Below, one piece after another: positions 43,499-53,530 of a stretch of DNA of 64,000 nucleotides. Position numbers and translations under genes: made by a program. Numbering within the stretch: the stretch's first letter is position 1; each line of letters opens with the position of its first letter. Source of the DNA: Pseudomonas tolaasii NCPPB 2192 (GTDB taxonomy: Bacteria; Pseudomonadota; Gammaproteobacteria; Pseudomonadales; Pseudomonadaceae); NCBI RefSeq assembly GCF_002813445.1, contig NZ_PHHD01000001.1, positions 5,146,001-5,210,000 of the forward strand, read 5' to 3'. A model generated the notes under the pieces. The model searched no databases and was not told the origin of the DNA. It saw only the letters and a program-made list of their open reading frames with translations.

Positions 43499-43577
43499 GG
43501 CCCCGCACTGGACTTACCGGTATGACCACAACAATTAAGCCCTGGAACCACCGGGGCACCGAATAGAGATCCCTCCC

Positions 43578-44888
43578 ATGCTCAGATGGTGCTCGCGTTC
43601 GATTTTCTTGCAAGTCGTGATTGGCCTGATGCTAGGCATCATCTGCGGCCTGGCCCTTCCCGAATTCTCCTCGCAACTCAAACCCCTGGGTGACGGCTTT
43701 ATCAAGCTGATCAAAATGCTGATTGGCCTGATCGTGTTCTGCGTGGTGGTCAGCGGTATTTCCGGCGCCGGCGACCTGAAAAAAGTCGGGCGCATCGGCC
43801 TCAAATCCGTAATCTACTTTGAAGTGCTCACCACCGTCGCCCTGGTGATCGGCCTGATCATGGCCTTCAGCACCGGCATCGGCCAGGGCGCCAATATTCA
43901 TCTGGAGCAATTGTCATCGGCGGGCCTCAATGAGCTGGCTGACAAGGGCCAGCACATTCGCGGCACCAGCCAGTTCCTGATGGACCTGATCCCCAACTCG
44001 GTGATCGGCGCCTTCGCCGACAACAACGTGCTGCAAGTGCTGTTGTTCTCAGTGCTGTTCGGCAGCGCGTTGAACCTGGTGGGTGAATCGGCCTCGGGCA
44101 TTTCGCGGCTGATCAACGAGCTGAGCCATATCATCTTCCGCATCATGGGCATGATCGTGCGCCTGGCGCCGATCGGCGTGTTTGGCGCGATTGCCTTTAC
44201 CACCAGCACCTACGGCCTGGATTCGCTGCAACACTTGGGCAGCCTCGTGGGTTTGTTCTACCTGACATGCTTTGCCTTCGTGGGCCTGGTCCTCGGCCTG
44301 GTGATGCGCCTGTCCGGCCTGCGCATGCTGCCGCTGCTCAAATACCTGCGTGAAGAACTGCTGATCGTGATGGGCACCGCCTCCTCCGACGCCGTGCTGC
44401 CACAGATCATGCGTAAACTGGAGCACCTGGGGATCGGCAGCTCTACCGTAGGCCTGGTGATTCCGACGGGCTATTCGTTCAACCTCGACGGCTTCTCGAT
44501 CTACCTGACCCTGGCCATCGTGTTTATCGCCAACGCCACCGGCACGCCCCTGTCGATGACCGACCTGCTGACCATCCTGCTGGTGTCGTTGATCACCTCC
44601 AAGGGCGCCCACGGCATTCCCGGTTCGGCGCTGGTGATTCTGGCGGCGACACTCACGGCCATCCCGGCCATTCCCGTGGTAGGCCTGGTGCTGGTATTGG
44701 CGGTGGACTGGTTCATGGGCATCGGCCGCGCGCTGACCAACCTGATCGGTAACTGCGTGGCCACCGTGGCAATCGCCCGGTGGGAAAAAGACATTGATAT
44801 ACAGCGCGCCAACAAGGTGCTTGAAGGTCAGCAAGGCTATGCCTTCCAGGCCAAGAAGCCGGTGGTGCCGGCGCATCAGGAGTTCTGA
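43578..44888 (+). CDS. DctA-family dicarboxylate:cation symporter paralogue
   Basis: A 436-residue DAACS transporter. PLGDGFIKLIKMLIGLIVFC, LIVMGTASSDAVLP and GLVIPTGYSFNLDGFSIYLT are the family landmarks. The serine-rich motif is altered from the usual DctA TSSSESALP to TASSDAVLP, and the IAP segment after LIKM is absent, so the substrate may differ from C4-dicarboxylates. No signal peptide is needed. Two GntR regulators follow on the same strand, suggesting a catabolic module; a FadR-type box lies upstream. Confidence 0.85.
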   Translation: MLRWCSRSIFLQVVIGLMLGIICGLALPEFSSQLKPLGDGFIKLIKMLIGLIVFCVVVSGISGAGDLKKVGRIGLKSVIYFEVLTTVALVIGLIMAFSTGIGQGANIHLEQLSSAGLNELADKGQHIRGTSQFLMDLIPNSVIGAFADNNVLQVLLFSVLFGSALNLVGESASGISRLINELSHIIFRIMGMIVRLAPIGVFGAIAFTTSTYGLDSLQHLGSLVGLFYLTCFAFVGLVLGLVMRLSGLRMLPLLKYLREELLIVMGTASSDAVLPQIMRKLEHLGIGSSTVGLVIPTGYSFNLDGFSIYLTLAIVFIANATGTPLSMTDLLTILLVSLITSKGAHGIPGSALVILAATLTAIPAIPVVGLVLVLAVDWFMGIGRALTNLIGNCVATVAIARWEKDIDIQRANKVLEGQQGYAFQAKKPVVPAHQEF

Positions 44889-44916
44889 TGCGCGCCTGAG
44901 AGCAACACCTGTCAAG

Positions 44917-45004
44917 GTGGGAGCTGGCTTGCCTGCGATAGCGGTGCATCAGATACCGATGAGTTGGCTGACCCGGCGCCATCGCAGGCAAGCCAGCTCC
45001 CACA
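44917..45004. repeat. REPIN between transporter and GntR gene
   Basis: GTGGGAGCTGGCTTGCCTG and its inverse enclose a loop of about 49 bases. It lies directly upstream of the FadR-like regulator start and could affect transcription from the transporter promoter into it. Confidence 0.85.
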
Positions 45005-45057
45005 TTGAGATCCCGCAGGATTCACTACCGTATTTGCACCATCAAGGAGACGCAGAC

Positions 45058-45759
45058 GTGATCAGCACCTCAACCGTCGTCAATTCAGTCGTAGAAAAAC
45101 TGCGCGCCGCACTCAAGCGCGGCCAGTGGCGCCAGGGCGAGATGCTGCCGGGCCAACGCGAGCTGGCCGAACAGATGGGCATCAGCCGCCCGAGCCTGCG
45201 CGAAGCCGTGATCGTGCTGGAAACCCTCGGCCTGGTGCGTTCCATGCCGGGCAAAGGCGTGGTGGTACTGGAAACCAGCGTCAACGAAGCACACTCGGGC
45301 GACGCCGTCGCCGACGCCAGCCTCGAAGACATCCTGCAACTGCGCTACACCCTGGAACCCTTCATCGTCGGCCTGGTGGCCCAATCCATCAGCAGCAAGG
45401 AAGTCGGCCAGTTGCGCCTGACCCTGATGGATATGCGCGAAGCCCTCGACGCCGAAGATGCCGAAGCGGGCATGAACGCCTATATCGGTTTCCACGAAGA
45501 GCTGTTCGCACTGACCTCCAACCCGATCTTCCAGAACGTGGTGCAACAGACCAGCAACGCCCTCAAGCAAAGCGCCCAGGTGCTGCGCAACTCCCCCGAA
45601 CACCTGGCTGAACGCCTGCAGGAAAACGAAGCCGTGGTGCGCGCCATCCGCAACAAGAACAGCGCCCTGGCCAGCGCCGAGATGCGTCGGCACATCCTCC
45701 AGGAAGGGCTGCGCATGGGCATCCGTTTGAACATCCCCGACGACCATCTGGGCAGCTGA
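45058..45759 (+). CDS. FadR-subfamily GntR regulator (FCD domain)
   Basis: A 233-residue regulator starting at GTG 45058, which is preceded by AAGGAG at good spacing; the longer frame runs back through the REPIN and the transporter and is not real. The winged helix is at about residues 5-75 (GEMLPGQRELAEQMGISRPS, then LREAVIVLETLGLV). The FCD domain has the metal-type pattern in QLRYTLEPF, YIGFHEELF and MRRHIL. It is followed by a second GntR gene 16 bases on. The pair probably regulates the transporter. Confidence 0.85.
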   Translation: MISTSTVVNSVVEKLRAALKRGQWRQGEMLPGQRELAEQMGISRPSLREAVIVLETLGLVRSMPGKGVVVLETSVNEAHSGDAVADASLEDILQLRYTLEPFIVGLVAQSISSKEVGQLRLTLMDMREALDAEDAEAGMNAYIGFHEELFALTSNPIFQNVVQQTSNALKQSAQVLRNSPEHLAERLQENEAVVRAIRNKNSALASAEMRRHILQEGLRMGIRLNIPDDHLGS

Positions 45760-45775
45760 CTTTAGGAGACAGGCC

Positions 45776-46471
45776 ATGACCGCTCACGCCCTGCAACGCA
45801 ATTCCGTCGTCACCACCCTGCCCGCCATCCGCCTGGTGGCCGGCAAAAAGCCTTCGGTGGATGACATCTACCCGCGTCTGTTCGACGCCATCCTGGAACA
45901 ACGCATCGCCCCCGCCAGCCGTTTTACCGAAGAAAGCCTGGGTGAAACCTTTGGCGTGAGCCGCAGCGTGATTCGCCGGGTACTGGCCAAACTGTCGCAC
46001 CAGCAAGTGATCATTCTGCGCCCCAACCAGCGCGCCCAAGTGGCGGCGCCGGATGCGCAGCAGACGCGGCAGATCCTCGAAGCGCGGCGGATGACCGAGA
46101 TTACCGTTGTGCAACTGGCCTGCGCCCAGGCCACACCGGCGCAGATCCGCCAATTGCGCGAGCTGATCGGCCGCGAGCGTGACTGCATCGAGCGCGACCA
46201 GCGCGGGCCGGCGATTCGTTTGTCGGGGGAGTTCCATCTGCACTTGGCGGCGATTGCCGGGAATGGGCCGCTGGCGCAATTTCTCAATAGCCTGGTGCCA
46301 TTGACGTCACTGGTCATTGCCCAGTTTGAAGCGAAAGCCTGCACCTATTGTGCGTGGCAAGAGCACATGGCGATTGTCGAGGCGGTCGAGCAAAGGGACT
46401 CAGCCACCGCAATAGCGCTGATGACCCAACACCTGGACCACCTGGAAAGCAAATTGCTGAAACACCACTGA
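45776..46471 (+). CDS. GntR-family regulator (FCD domain)
   Basis: A 231-residue GntR regulator. The winged helix (about 25-85, YPRLFDAILEQRIAPASRFT then EESLGETFGVSRSVIRRVLA) is followed by an FCD domain with LSGEFHLHLAAIAGNGPLAQFL and a late Cys pair (ACTYCAWQEH), a signature I recall from GntR proteins in urate/allantoin or hydantoin gene regions. TAGGAG precedes the ATG. It is the last gene before the bidirectional terminator and gdhB. Confidence 0.8.
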   Translation: MTAHALQRNSVVTTLPAIRLVAGKKPSVDDIYPRLFDAILEQRIAPASRFTEESLGETFGVSRSVIRRVLAKLSHQQVIILRPNQRAQVAAPDAQQTRQILEARRMTEITVVQLACAQATPAQIRQLRELIGRERDCIERDQRGPAIRLSGEFHLHLAAIAGNGPLAQFLNSLVPLTSLVIAQFEAKACTYCAWQEHMAIVEAVEQRDSATAIALMTQHLDHLESKLLKHH

Positions 46472-46520
46472 CTCCCAAGTGAATATGAATCCAACTGTAT
46501 TTGATAAACAGTGTTCCAAC

Positions 46521-46555
46521 AAAAAGCCCCCGTATCTCACGATACGGGGGCTTTT
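46521..46555. terminator. Bidirectional Rho-independent terminator between GntR and gdhB
   Basis: AAAAAGCCCCCGTAT and ATACGGGGGCTTTT with a CTCACG loop. Convergent genes on both sides share it. Its core CGTATCTCACGATACG is identical to that of the acnB terminator at 31842. Confidence 0.92.
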
Positions 46556-46569
46556 GTCTTACTGCAGCA

Positions 46570-49500
46570 TCAAGCCGGTTGCAGCACCGACTGACCGCTC
46601 AACGCCAGGTCCAGCAACTCACGGTTAGCCACCGCGTACATGGCGTAATCCGTGCCGACCGCAGCACGAATTTCCACCATCATCGCCACCCAACGATCAG
46701 CCATGTCCTTGTGCTGTTCAAGCCACAGGGCCACGCGGGCTTCCATGTCTTGTGGCGCGTCGGCCATTTGCAGGACGGAGATGGTGATCGCGCGTTGCTG
46801 CCAGTCCACGTCATCACGGAAGGCTTCACGGGCCTGGGCCTGCCAGTTGTTGGCCACCGGCAAATCGCTGATCTGCTGCAGGTACCACGGCAAGTCCAGG
46901 GCGCTGCCGACGGCAAAGTAGGCCTTGGCCACTTCGGCGGCGTCATGCCCGGTCACGTCGGCGGCTTCGATGATCGGCAGCAGGGTGTACAGGTGAGTCG
47001 TACCTGCAACCATGCGCGCCAACAGCTCAGGCACACCGGCTTCGGTGTACTTGCCGTAGCGGTTTTGCCAGCCTTCGCGGGTCGGGCCTTCCAGCAGTTC
47101 GTCGAGCTTGAGGCCCAACGCCGCCAGGTGCGGACCGAAGTGCGCGGTGTCGCGACCAGCGTCCTGCTCGTTGCGACGGCTACGCAGGAACCAGCGTGTG
47201 GCACGGCGACCCAGGCGCATCAGCTCGTCCATCAGCTCCAGTTGCACGTCAGCGGAAACCTGGTGGTCCAGGGCTTCGATCTGACGGAACCAGTGCGGGA
47301 GGTGGAAGATGTCACGCACGATCACATAAGCACCCGCCACGTTCGCCGGGCTCATGCCGGTCGACTCTTTGAGCCGTTGAACGAAGGTGATGCCCATGTG
47401 GTTGACCAGGTCGTTGGCGATCTGGGTGCTGACGATTTCACGCTTCAGGCGGTGGCGGCGCATGGCCTCGCCGAACTTGGCGACCAGGCTCGGCGGGAAC
47501 GCGGTTTCCATGTCACGGGTCAGGTAGTCGTCATCCGGCACCAGCGACTTAAGCAGCGCTTCCTTGAGGTCGATCTTGCTGTACGAGATCAGCACCGACA
47601 GCTCCGGACGGGTCAGGCCCTTACCGGTTGCGGCGCGCTCGGTCAGCTGCTCCTCGGTCGGCAGGTACTCGATGGCGCGGTCCAGCTTGCCACGGCCTTC
47701 CAGGTCGCTCATCAGGCGCTTGTACTCGGCAGCACGCTCGTAGGCACGGCGCGCAGCCAGGGACAGGGCCTGGGTCTGCTTGTAGTTGTTGCCCAACACC
47801 AGGTTGCCGACTTCGTCGGTCATGCTCGCCAGCAACTGATTGCGCTGCTTGTCGGTCATGTCACCGGCCTGCACCACTTCGTTGAGCAGGATCTTGATGT
47901 TCACTTCGTGGTCGGAGCAGTCCACGCCACCGGCGTTGTCGATGAAGTCGGTGTTGGAGCCGCCACCATTGAGGCCGAATTCCACACGACCCAGTTGGGT
48001 CATGCCGAGGTTACCGCCCTCGCCCACCACCTTGCAGCGCAGCTCGTTGCCGTTGACACGCAGTGCGTCGTTGGCCTTGTCGCCCACGTCGGCATGGCTT
48101 TCGCTGCTGGCCTTGACGTAGGTGCCGATACCGCCATTCCACAACAGGTCCACCGGCGCCTTGAGCAAGGCGTTCAGCAGTTCGGTCGGGGTCAGCTTGT
48201 CGGCCTGGATGTCGAAGCGCTCTTTCATCTGTGGCGAGATGGCAATGCTCTTCGCGCTGCGCGAGAAGATACCGCCGCCTTCAGACATGATGCTGGTGTC
48301 GTAGTCGGTCCAGGCCGAACGCGGCAGCTCGAACATGCGCTGGCGCTCGACAAAGCTGGTGGCCGGGTTCGGGTTCGGGTCGATGAAGATATGCAAGTGG
48401 TTGAAGGCCGCGACCAGTTGCAGCTTGTCGGACATCAACAAACCGTTGCCGAACACGTCACCGGCCATGTCGCCCACGCCCACCACGGTGATGCTGTCTT
48501 CCTGCACATTGATGCCGCGCTCACGGAAGTGACGTTGCACACCGACCCACGCGCCCTTGGCGGTGATGCCCATTTTCTTGTGGTCGTAACCGGCGGAACC
48601 GCCGGACGCAAACGCATCACCCAGCCAGAAGCCGTAGTCGATGGCAATGCCGTTGGCGATGTCGGAGAAGGTCGCAGTGCCCTTGTCCGCGGCCACCACC
48701 AGGTAGGGGTCATCGTCGTCATGACGCACGACGTTGGCCGGTGGCACCAAAGCGCCGTCTTTCAGGTTGTCGGTGATGTCCAGCAGGCCCGAAATGAAGA
48801 TGCGGTAGCAGGCGATGCCCTCGGCCGCGATCTCGTCACGGCTGCCGCCCAATGGCAGGCGACGCGGCAGGAAGCCACCCTTCGCCCCCACCGGCACGAT
48901 GACCGAGTTTTTCACTTGCTGGGCTTTTACCAGGCCGAGCACTTCGGTACGGAAGTCTTCCTCACGGTCGGACCAGCGCAGGCCGCCACGGGCGACGTTA
49001 CCAAAGCGCAGGTGCACACCTTCAACGCGCGGCGAGTACACGAAGATTTCAAACTTCGGCACCGGCTTCGGCAGCTCGGGAATGGCACGCGGGTCGAACT
49101 TGAAGCTGAAGTACGACTTGTTCTGGCCGTTGGCGTCGGTCTGGTAGAAGTTGGTACGCAGAGTGGCCTTGATCAGGTCCAGGTAGCGACGCAGGATGCG
49201 GTCTTCGTTGAGCACCTGAACGTCGTCCAGTGCCGTGAGAATCGCTTGCTCCAGGCGTTGCTGCTTGTCTTCCAGGTCCTCGGCGGTCAGTTTGCGCGCC
49301 AGGTAGAAGCGGGTCTTGAACAACCGGGTCAATTCGCGGGCGATATCGGTGTGGTTGTTCAGGGTGCTGGCGATGTAACCCAGGTCAAAGCCCAGGCGGA
49401 TCTGCTTCAGGTAACGCGCATACGCACGCAGCAGCGCCACGTCGCGCCACGGCAGGCCGGCGGTGAGTACCAGGCGGTTGAACGCATCGTTTTCGGCGTC

Positions 49501-51438
49501 GCCATGCACGATGTGCACGAATGCGTCCTGCAGGGTGTCGTTGAGCTGCTGAATGTCCAGGTTCACGCCTTCGGCAGCGATGAACGCAAAGTCATGGATC
49601 CAGAACTCACGGCCATTGGCGTGACGCAGGCGGTACGGGAACTCGCCCAGCACGCGCAGGCCGAGGTTTTCCAGGATCGGCAACACGTCGGACAGTGCCA
49701 GCGGGGTATCGGCGTGGTACAGCTTGCAATGCAGCTCGCGCTGACCGGACACCTGGCCCAGCGGCTGATAGAAGCTCATCACCAACGGGTTGGCTTCGGT
49801 CAGGCTGTTGAGGTGCTGCATGTCGACCACCGCCGAATGCGCCGCGAAACGCTCGCGGTAGCCGGCCGGGAAGCCTTTCGGGAAGTCGGCCAGCACGTTG
49901 GTGCCTTGCGCTTCGCCAAAGCTTTCCACCACCAGGCTGGCGTAGTCGTCCTGCCAGCTGCGGCAGGCCTGTACCACTTCTTTTTCCAGTTGCAGCGGGT
50001 CGATGTCGAGGCGGTTCTTCGGGTCAACCCGCAGAATCAGCTGTACACGGGCCAGCACGGACTCGGAGAAGAACGTCCAGAACTCGCAGTCCGAGGCTTT
50101 CAGGCGATCCATCAGCACTTGCTGGATCTTCTGGCGCACCTCGGTGGAATAGATGTCGCGCGGCACATAGGCCAGGCAGTAGCAGAAACGACCGTACGGG
50201 TCTTTGCGCAGGAACACGCGAATCTTGTTGCGTTCCTGGATCTGCACGATCGACATCACGGTGCTGAACAGCTCGTCGACCGGGGTCTGGAACAGGTCGT
50301 CACGCGGCAGCACTTCAACCACCTGCGCCAGCTCTTTGCCCAGGTGAGCCTTGGGCTGGAAGCCCGAGCGGCGTTCGATTTCCGCGACCTTGCGACGGAT
50401 GTACGGGATCACCCGCACGCTTTCGCCATACACCGAGGAGGTGTAGAGGCCCATGAAACGGTGTTCCTTGATGACCTTGCCGTCGGCGCTGATTTCGCGG
50501 ATCGACACGTAGTCCGGGTAAGCCGGGCGGTGCACGCGACTTGGGTGCGCGGCCTTGGCGAACGACAGCACGACCGGCTCGTTCAGGTAGGCCACGGCGT
50601 AATCTTCGATGCGCAGGTCTTCGGCGGTGAGGCCGGCGCGCAGCAGCTTGGTCAGGCCGAGGAAGGACTTGGCGTCATATTCGATGTGACCGCCGTCCTT
50701 GCCGTCACGTACCACGAACTCTTCGTAGCCGAGGAAGGTGAAGTGGTTGCCCACCAGCCATTCGAGGAAGTTCTTGATCTCGGCTTTTTCTTCGCCGTCG
50801 ATCACGAACTTGCTGGCGTCGATACCGGCCAGCAGGTCCTGGACCTTGGCTTTCATCGGTTCGAAATCGGCCACGGCCACGCGCACTTCGCCCAGCACCT
50901 GCTCAAGCTCTTTGCTCAGCACGTTCAGTTCGGCGGCATTGGCGCAGCGGTCGATTTCCAGGTACATCAGCGATTCTTGCTGGATGCCTTCGCCCTGGGT
51001 GCCTTTGGGCAGGATTTCCAGCAGCTCGCCCTTGGCGCCACGGCGCACGCTGAGCACGGTGGTCTGCAGGGTATGGATGCTGTAGCCACGGCGGTTCAGC
51101 TCGGTGCGAACCGAGTCCACCAAAAATGGCAGGTCATGGTGCAGCACTTCGACCGCGGTGTGGGTCGACTGCCAGCCATGACGTTCGTAATCGGGGTTGT
51201 ACACCCGTACCTGCGGTTGGTTGTGATCAAAGCGCTCAAGCAGGCGCCAGGCAGAAAGGGTGCAACCGGCCAGGTCGGAGAGGCGACGTTGGGTCAGTTC
51301 GTCGAGAGAAATGATGCCGAAAAATTGTTCCGCGAACAGCGCCACTTGTGGCAGTGCCTGTTCACTGATGTGCTGCGCCAGTGCCGCTTGCAGTTGGTGC
51401 TGGAAGTCGGCCTTGCTGGCTGCGGTGAAGAACGCCAT
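46570..51438 (-). CDS. gdhB: NAD-dependent glutamate dehydrogenase, large type (GdhB)
   Basis: A 1622-residue enzyme of the GDH-180 class, close to the length expected for Pseudomonas GdhB. It converts glutamate to 2-oxoglutarate and ammonia, feeding the TCA cycle during growth on amino acids such as arginine. The catalytic domain is in the second half: NSVIVPVGAKGGFLPRRLP holds the catalytic lysine region, and GVGDMAGDVFGNGLLMSD the NAD-binding Rossmann turn. The N-terminal 700 residues (ACT-like regulatory region) include LRVDPKNRLDIDPLQLE and AYVPRDIYSTEVRQK. It is monocistronic, read toward the shared terminator. The long antisense frame opposite it is not a gene. Confidence 0.96.
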   Translation of the reverse strand: MAFFTAASKADFQHQLQAALAQHISEQALPQVALFAEQFFGIISLDELTQRRLSDLAGCTLSAWRLLERFDHNQPQVRVYNPDYERHGWQSTHTAVEVLHHDLPFLVDSVRTELNRRGYSIHTLQTTVLSVRRGAKGELLEILPKGTQGEGIQQESLMYLEIDRCANAAELNVLSKELEQVLGEVRVAVADFEPMKAKVQDLLAGIDASKFVIDGEEKAEIKNFLEWLVGNHFTFLGYEEFVVRDGKDGGHIEYDAKSFLGLTKLLRAGLTAEDLRIEDYAVAYLNEPVVLSFAKAAHPSRVHRPAYPDYVSIREISADGKVIKEHRFMGLYTSSVYGESVRVIPYIRRKVAEIERRSGFQPKAHLGKELAQVVEVLPRDDLFQTPVDELFSTVMSIVQIQERNKIRVFLRKDPYGRFCYCLAYVPRDIYSTEVRQKIQQVLMDRLKASDCEFWTFFSESVLARVQLILRVDPKNRLDIDPLQLEKEVVQACRSWQDDYASLVVESFGEAQGTNVLADFPKGFPAGYRERFAAHSAVVDMQHLNSLTEANPLVMSFYQPLGQVSGQRELHCKLYHADTPLALSDVLPILENLGLRVLGEFPYRLRHANGREFWIHDFAFIAAEGVNLDIQQLNDTLQDAFVHIVHGDAENDAFNRLVLTAGLPWRDVALLRAYARYLKQIRLGFDLGYIASTLNNHTDIARELTRLFKTRFYLARKLTAEDLEDKQQRLEQAILTALDDVQVLNEDRILRRYLDLIKATLRTNFYQTDANGQNKSYFSFKFDPRAIPELPKPVPKFEIFVYSPRVEGVHLRFGNVARGGLRWSDREEDFRTEVLGLVKAQQVKNSVIVPVGAKGGFLPRRLPLGGSRDEIAAEGIACYRIFISGLLDITDNLKDGALVPPANVVRHDDDDPYLVVAADKGTATFSDIANGIAIDYGFWLGDAFASGGSAGYDHKKMGITAKGAWVGVQRHFRERGINVQEDSITVVGVGDMAGDVFGNGLLMSDKLQLVAAFNHLHIFIDPNPNPATSFVERQRMFELPRSAWTDYDTSIMSEGGGIFSRSAKSIAISPQMKERFDIQADKLTPTELLNALLKAPVDLLWNGGIGTYVKASSESHADVGDKANDALRVNGNELRCKVVGEGGNLGMTQLGRVEFGLNGGGSNTDFIDNAGGVDCSDHEVNIKILLNEVVQAGDMTDKQRNQLLASMTDEVGNLVLGNNYKQTQALSLAARRAYERAAEYKRLMSDLEGRGKLDRAIEYLPTEEQLTERAATGKGLTRPELSVLISYSKIDLKEALLKSLVPDDDYLTRDMETAFPPSLVAKFGEAMRRHRLKREIVSTQIANDLVNHMGITFVQRLKESTGMSPANVAGAYVIVRDIFHLPHWFRQIEALDHQVSADVQLELMDELMRLGRRATRWFLRSRRNEQDAGRDTAHFGPHLAALGLKLDELLEGPTREGWQNRYGKYTEAGVPELLARMVAGTTHLYTLLPIIEAADVTGHDAAEVAKAYFAVGSALDLPWYLQQISDLPVANNWQAQAREAFRDDVDWQQRAITISVLQMADAPQDMEARVALWLEQHKDMADRWVAMMVEIRAAVGTDYAMYAVANRELLDLALSGQSVLQPA

Positions 51439-51918
51439 CTGTGGTACTCCGCTTGGGCTTGTTATTGATGAAAGCGTCGCGTGTTATCCCCTTGCGGGGA
51501 GACCGTCGGCTCCGTTCGCCGGTTAACCATAGCGAATCGGGGTGACAGGTGGGTGAAGCTGGAAGAGACAGTCAGGTCACATACAACTTCCACGGGATGC
51601 ACACCTTGCCGGGTGACGATACGACGGGCAGGTCAGACGCTCGGCACAAGGCACATCCGTTGCGCAGCTTAACGAGTGTAGGAAGACAGCTGCTTGCGAC
51701 GCTGCGACATATTCGGTCATCGGTACGCAGGCTGGGGGTTGCGACTTGGGCAACCCGGATTTTCCGACAGAAAAACCGGCTATTTCCGAGCCTGCGAGTA
51801 CCAGAAATGACCGATACAGCCCGTCAGGTCATGCATTGGGTCTGACACAGGAAGCAGCACAAAATTCGCCGCGATGGCACAATTGCCGCGCCGCACCCTC
51901 CCCCAGACAGGATTTCCC
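51439..51918. other. 480-base gap between gdhB and a hypothetical gene, two nested hairpins
   Basis: This is the upstream region for both divergent genes. I see no protein gene in it. Two overlapping hairpins stand out: GGGTTGC / GCAACCC at 51736-51756, and CCGG-A-TTTT / AAAA-A-CCGG at 51755-51779, sharing two bases so only one can form. They may be a leader structure of the 51919 gene. Confidence 0.4.
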
Positions 51919-52272
51919 ATGCTGCAACTGAACACCGACGCACTGATGGCTACCCCGTGCGATGACGAAGAAGACAACATGGCCATGCTCTGCTGCCACG
52001 GCAAAAACGGCGAGATGTTCATGCTCACCCGCTACCCGGACGAAGACGAAGTGGAGCTTACCTGGGATTACGAGCCATCGACTCTGGACGGGCTGAAAGT
52101 CACCCTGGGCGATACAAAACTGCTGGTGGAACTGGCTGCCGGGGACGCCGACGCACTGGGCGGCAAGGATCAACTCGAGATCAGCCACAGCACTGCCGCG
52201 TCGGACATGGCTGAAGTTGAAGAAACCCTGCAGAACATTCTCAAAGGCACCGGCACCTTCACCCGGATCTGA
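51919..52272 (+). CDS. Hypothetical conserved protein, 117 residues
   Basis: An acidic 117-residue protein without a signal peptide or membrane segment. It has a Cys-Cys pair (MLCCHGKNGEMF) followed by DEVELTWDYEPSTLDGLKVTL and a helical C-terminus (AEVEETLQNILKGTGTF). I do not recognise the family. The start is set at ATG 51919, preceded by AGGA; the longer frame lacks a ribosome site. It stands alone between gdhB and a REPIN. Confidence 0.65.
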   Translation: MLQLNTDALMATPCDDEEDNMAMLCCHGKNGEMFMLTRYPDEDEVELTWDYEPSTLDGLKVTLGDTKLLVELAAGDADALGGKDQLEISHSTAASDMAEVEETLQNILKGTGTFTRI

Positions 52273-52288
52273 ATGCACCGAAGATCAA

Positions 52289-52392
52289 ATGTGGGAACTG
52301 GCTTGTGTGGGAGCTGGCTTGCCTGCGATGCTGGCGACTCGGTCCTCCAGATTGACCCAGTTGATGCCATCGCAGGCAAGCCCGCTCCCACA
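52289..52392. repeat. REPIN with an extra tandem half arm
   Basis: A partial arm GTGGGAACTGGCTTG directly precedes a complete REPIN (TGTGGGAGCTGGCTTGCC to its inverse). It lies just upstream of the promoter region of the MoxR operon. Confidence 0.8.
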
Positions 52393-52565
52393 TAAACAGC
52401 GCAAGCCTCAGCACCATTTGTGCTAAACACACAAAATTCCTACAAGTTTTCCCAAAAATACCCCTCGCGCCGTTAGTCGCTGCCCCCCGCGATGCATTAA
52501 AGTAGACCTCCCAGGCCCGGCGCCCTCCTCAACGCTCGGGCTCTTCTCTCCAGGAACCGTCATCG

Positions 52566-53525
<960 letters not shown>

Positions 53526-53530
53526 AACCC

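Noticed and set aside
43490..43510. A sigma54 promoter (GG/GC elements) before the DctA-family gene
   Set aside because: TGGCCCC and TGGAC are present but spacing and the GC element do not match; a sigma70-like pair fits better.
46501..51468. A 1655-codon open frame on the plus strand opposite gdhB
   Set aside because: It is the antisense of a certain glutamate dehydrogenase. Its translation is His/Val/Gly-rich low-complexity without a family, which is what high-GC codon bias produces on the opposite strand.
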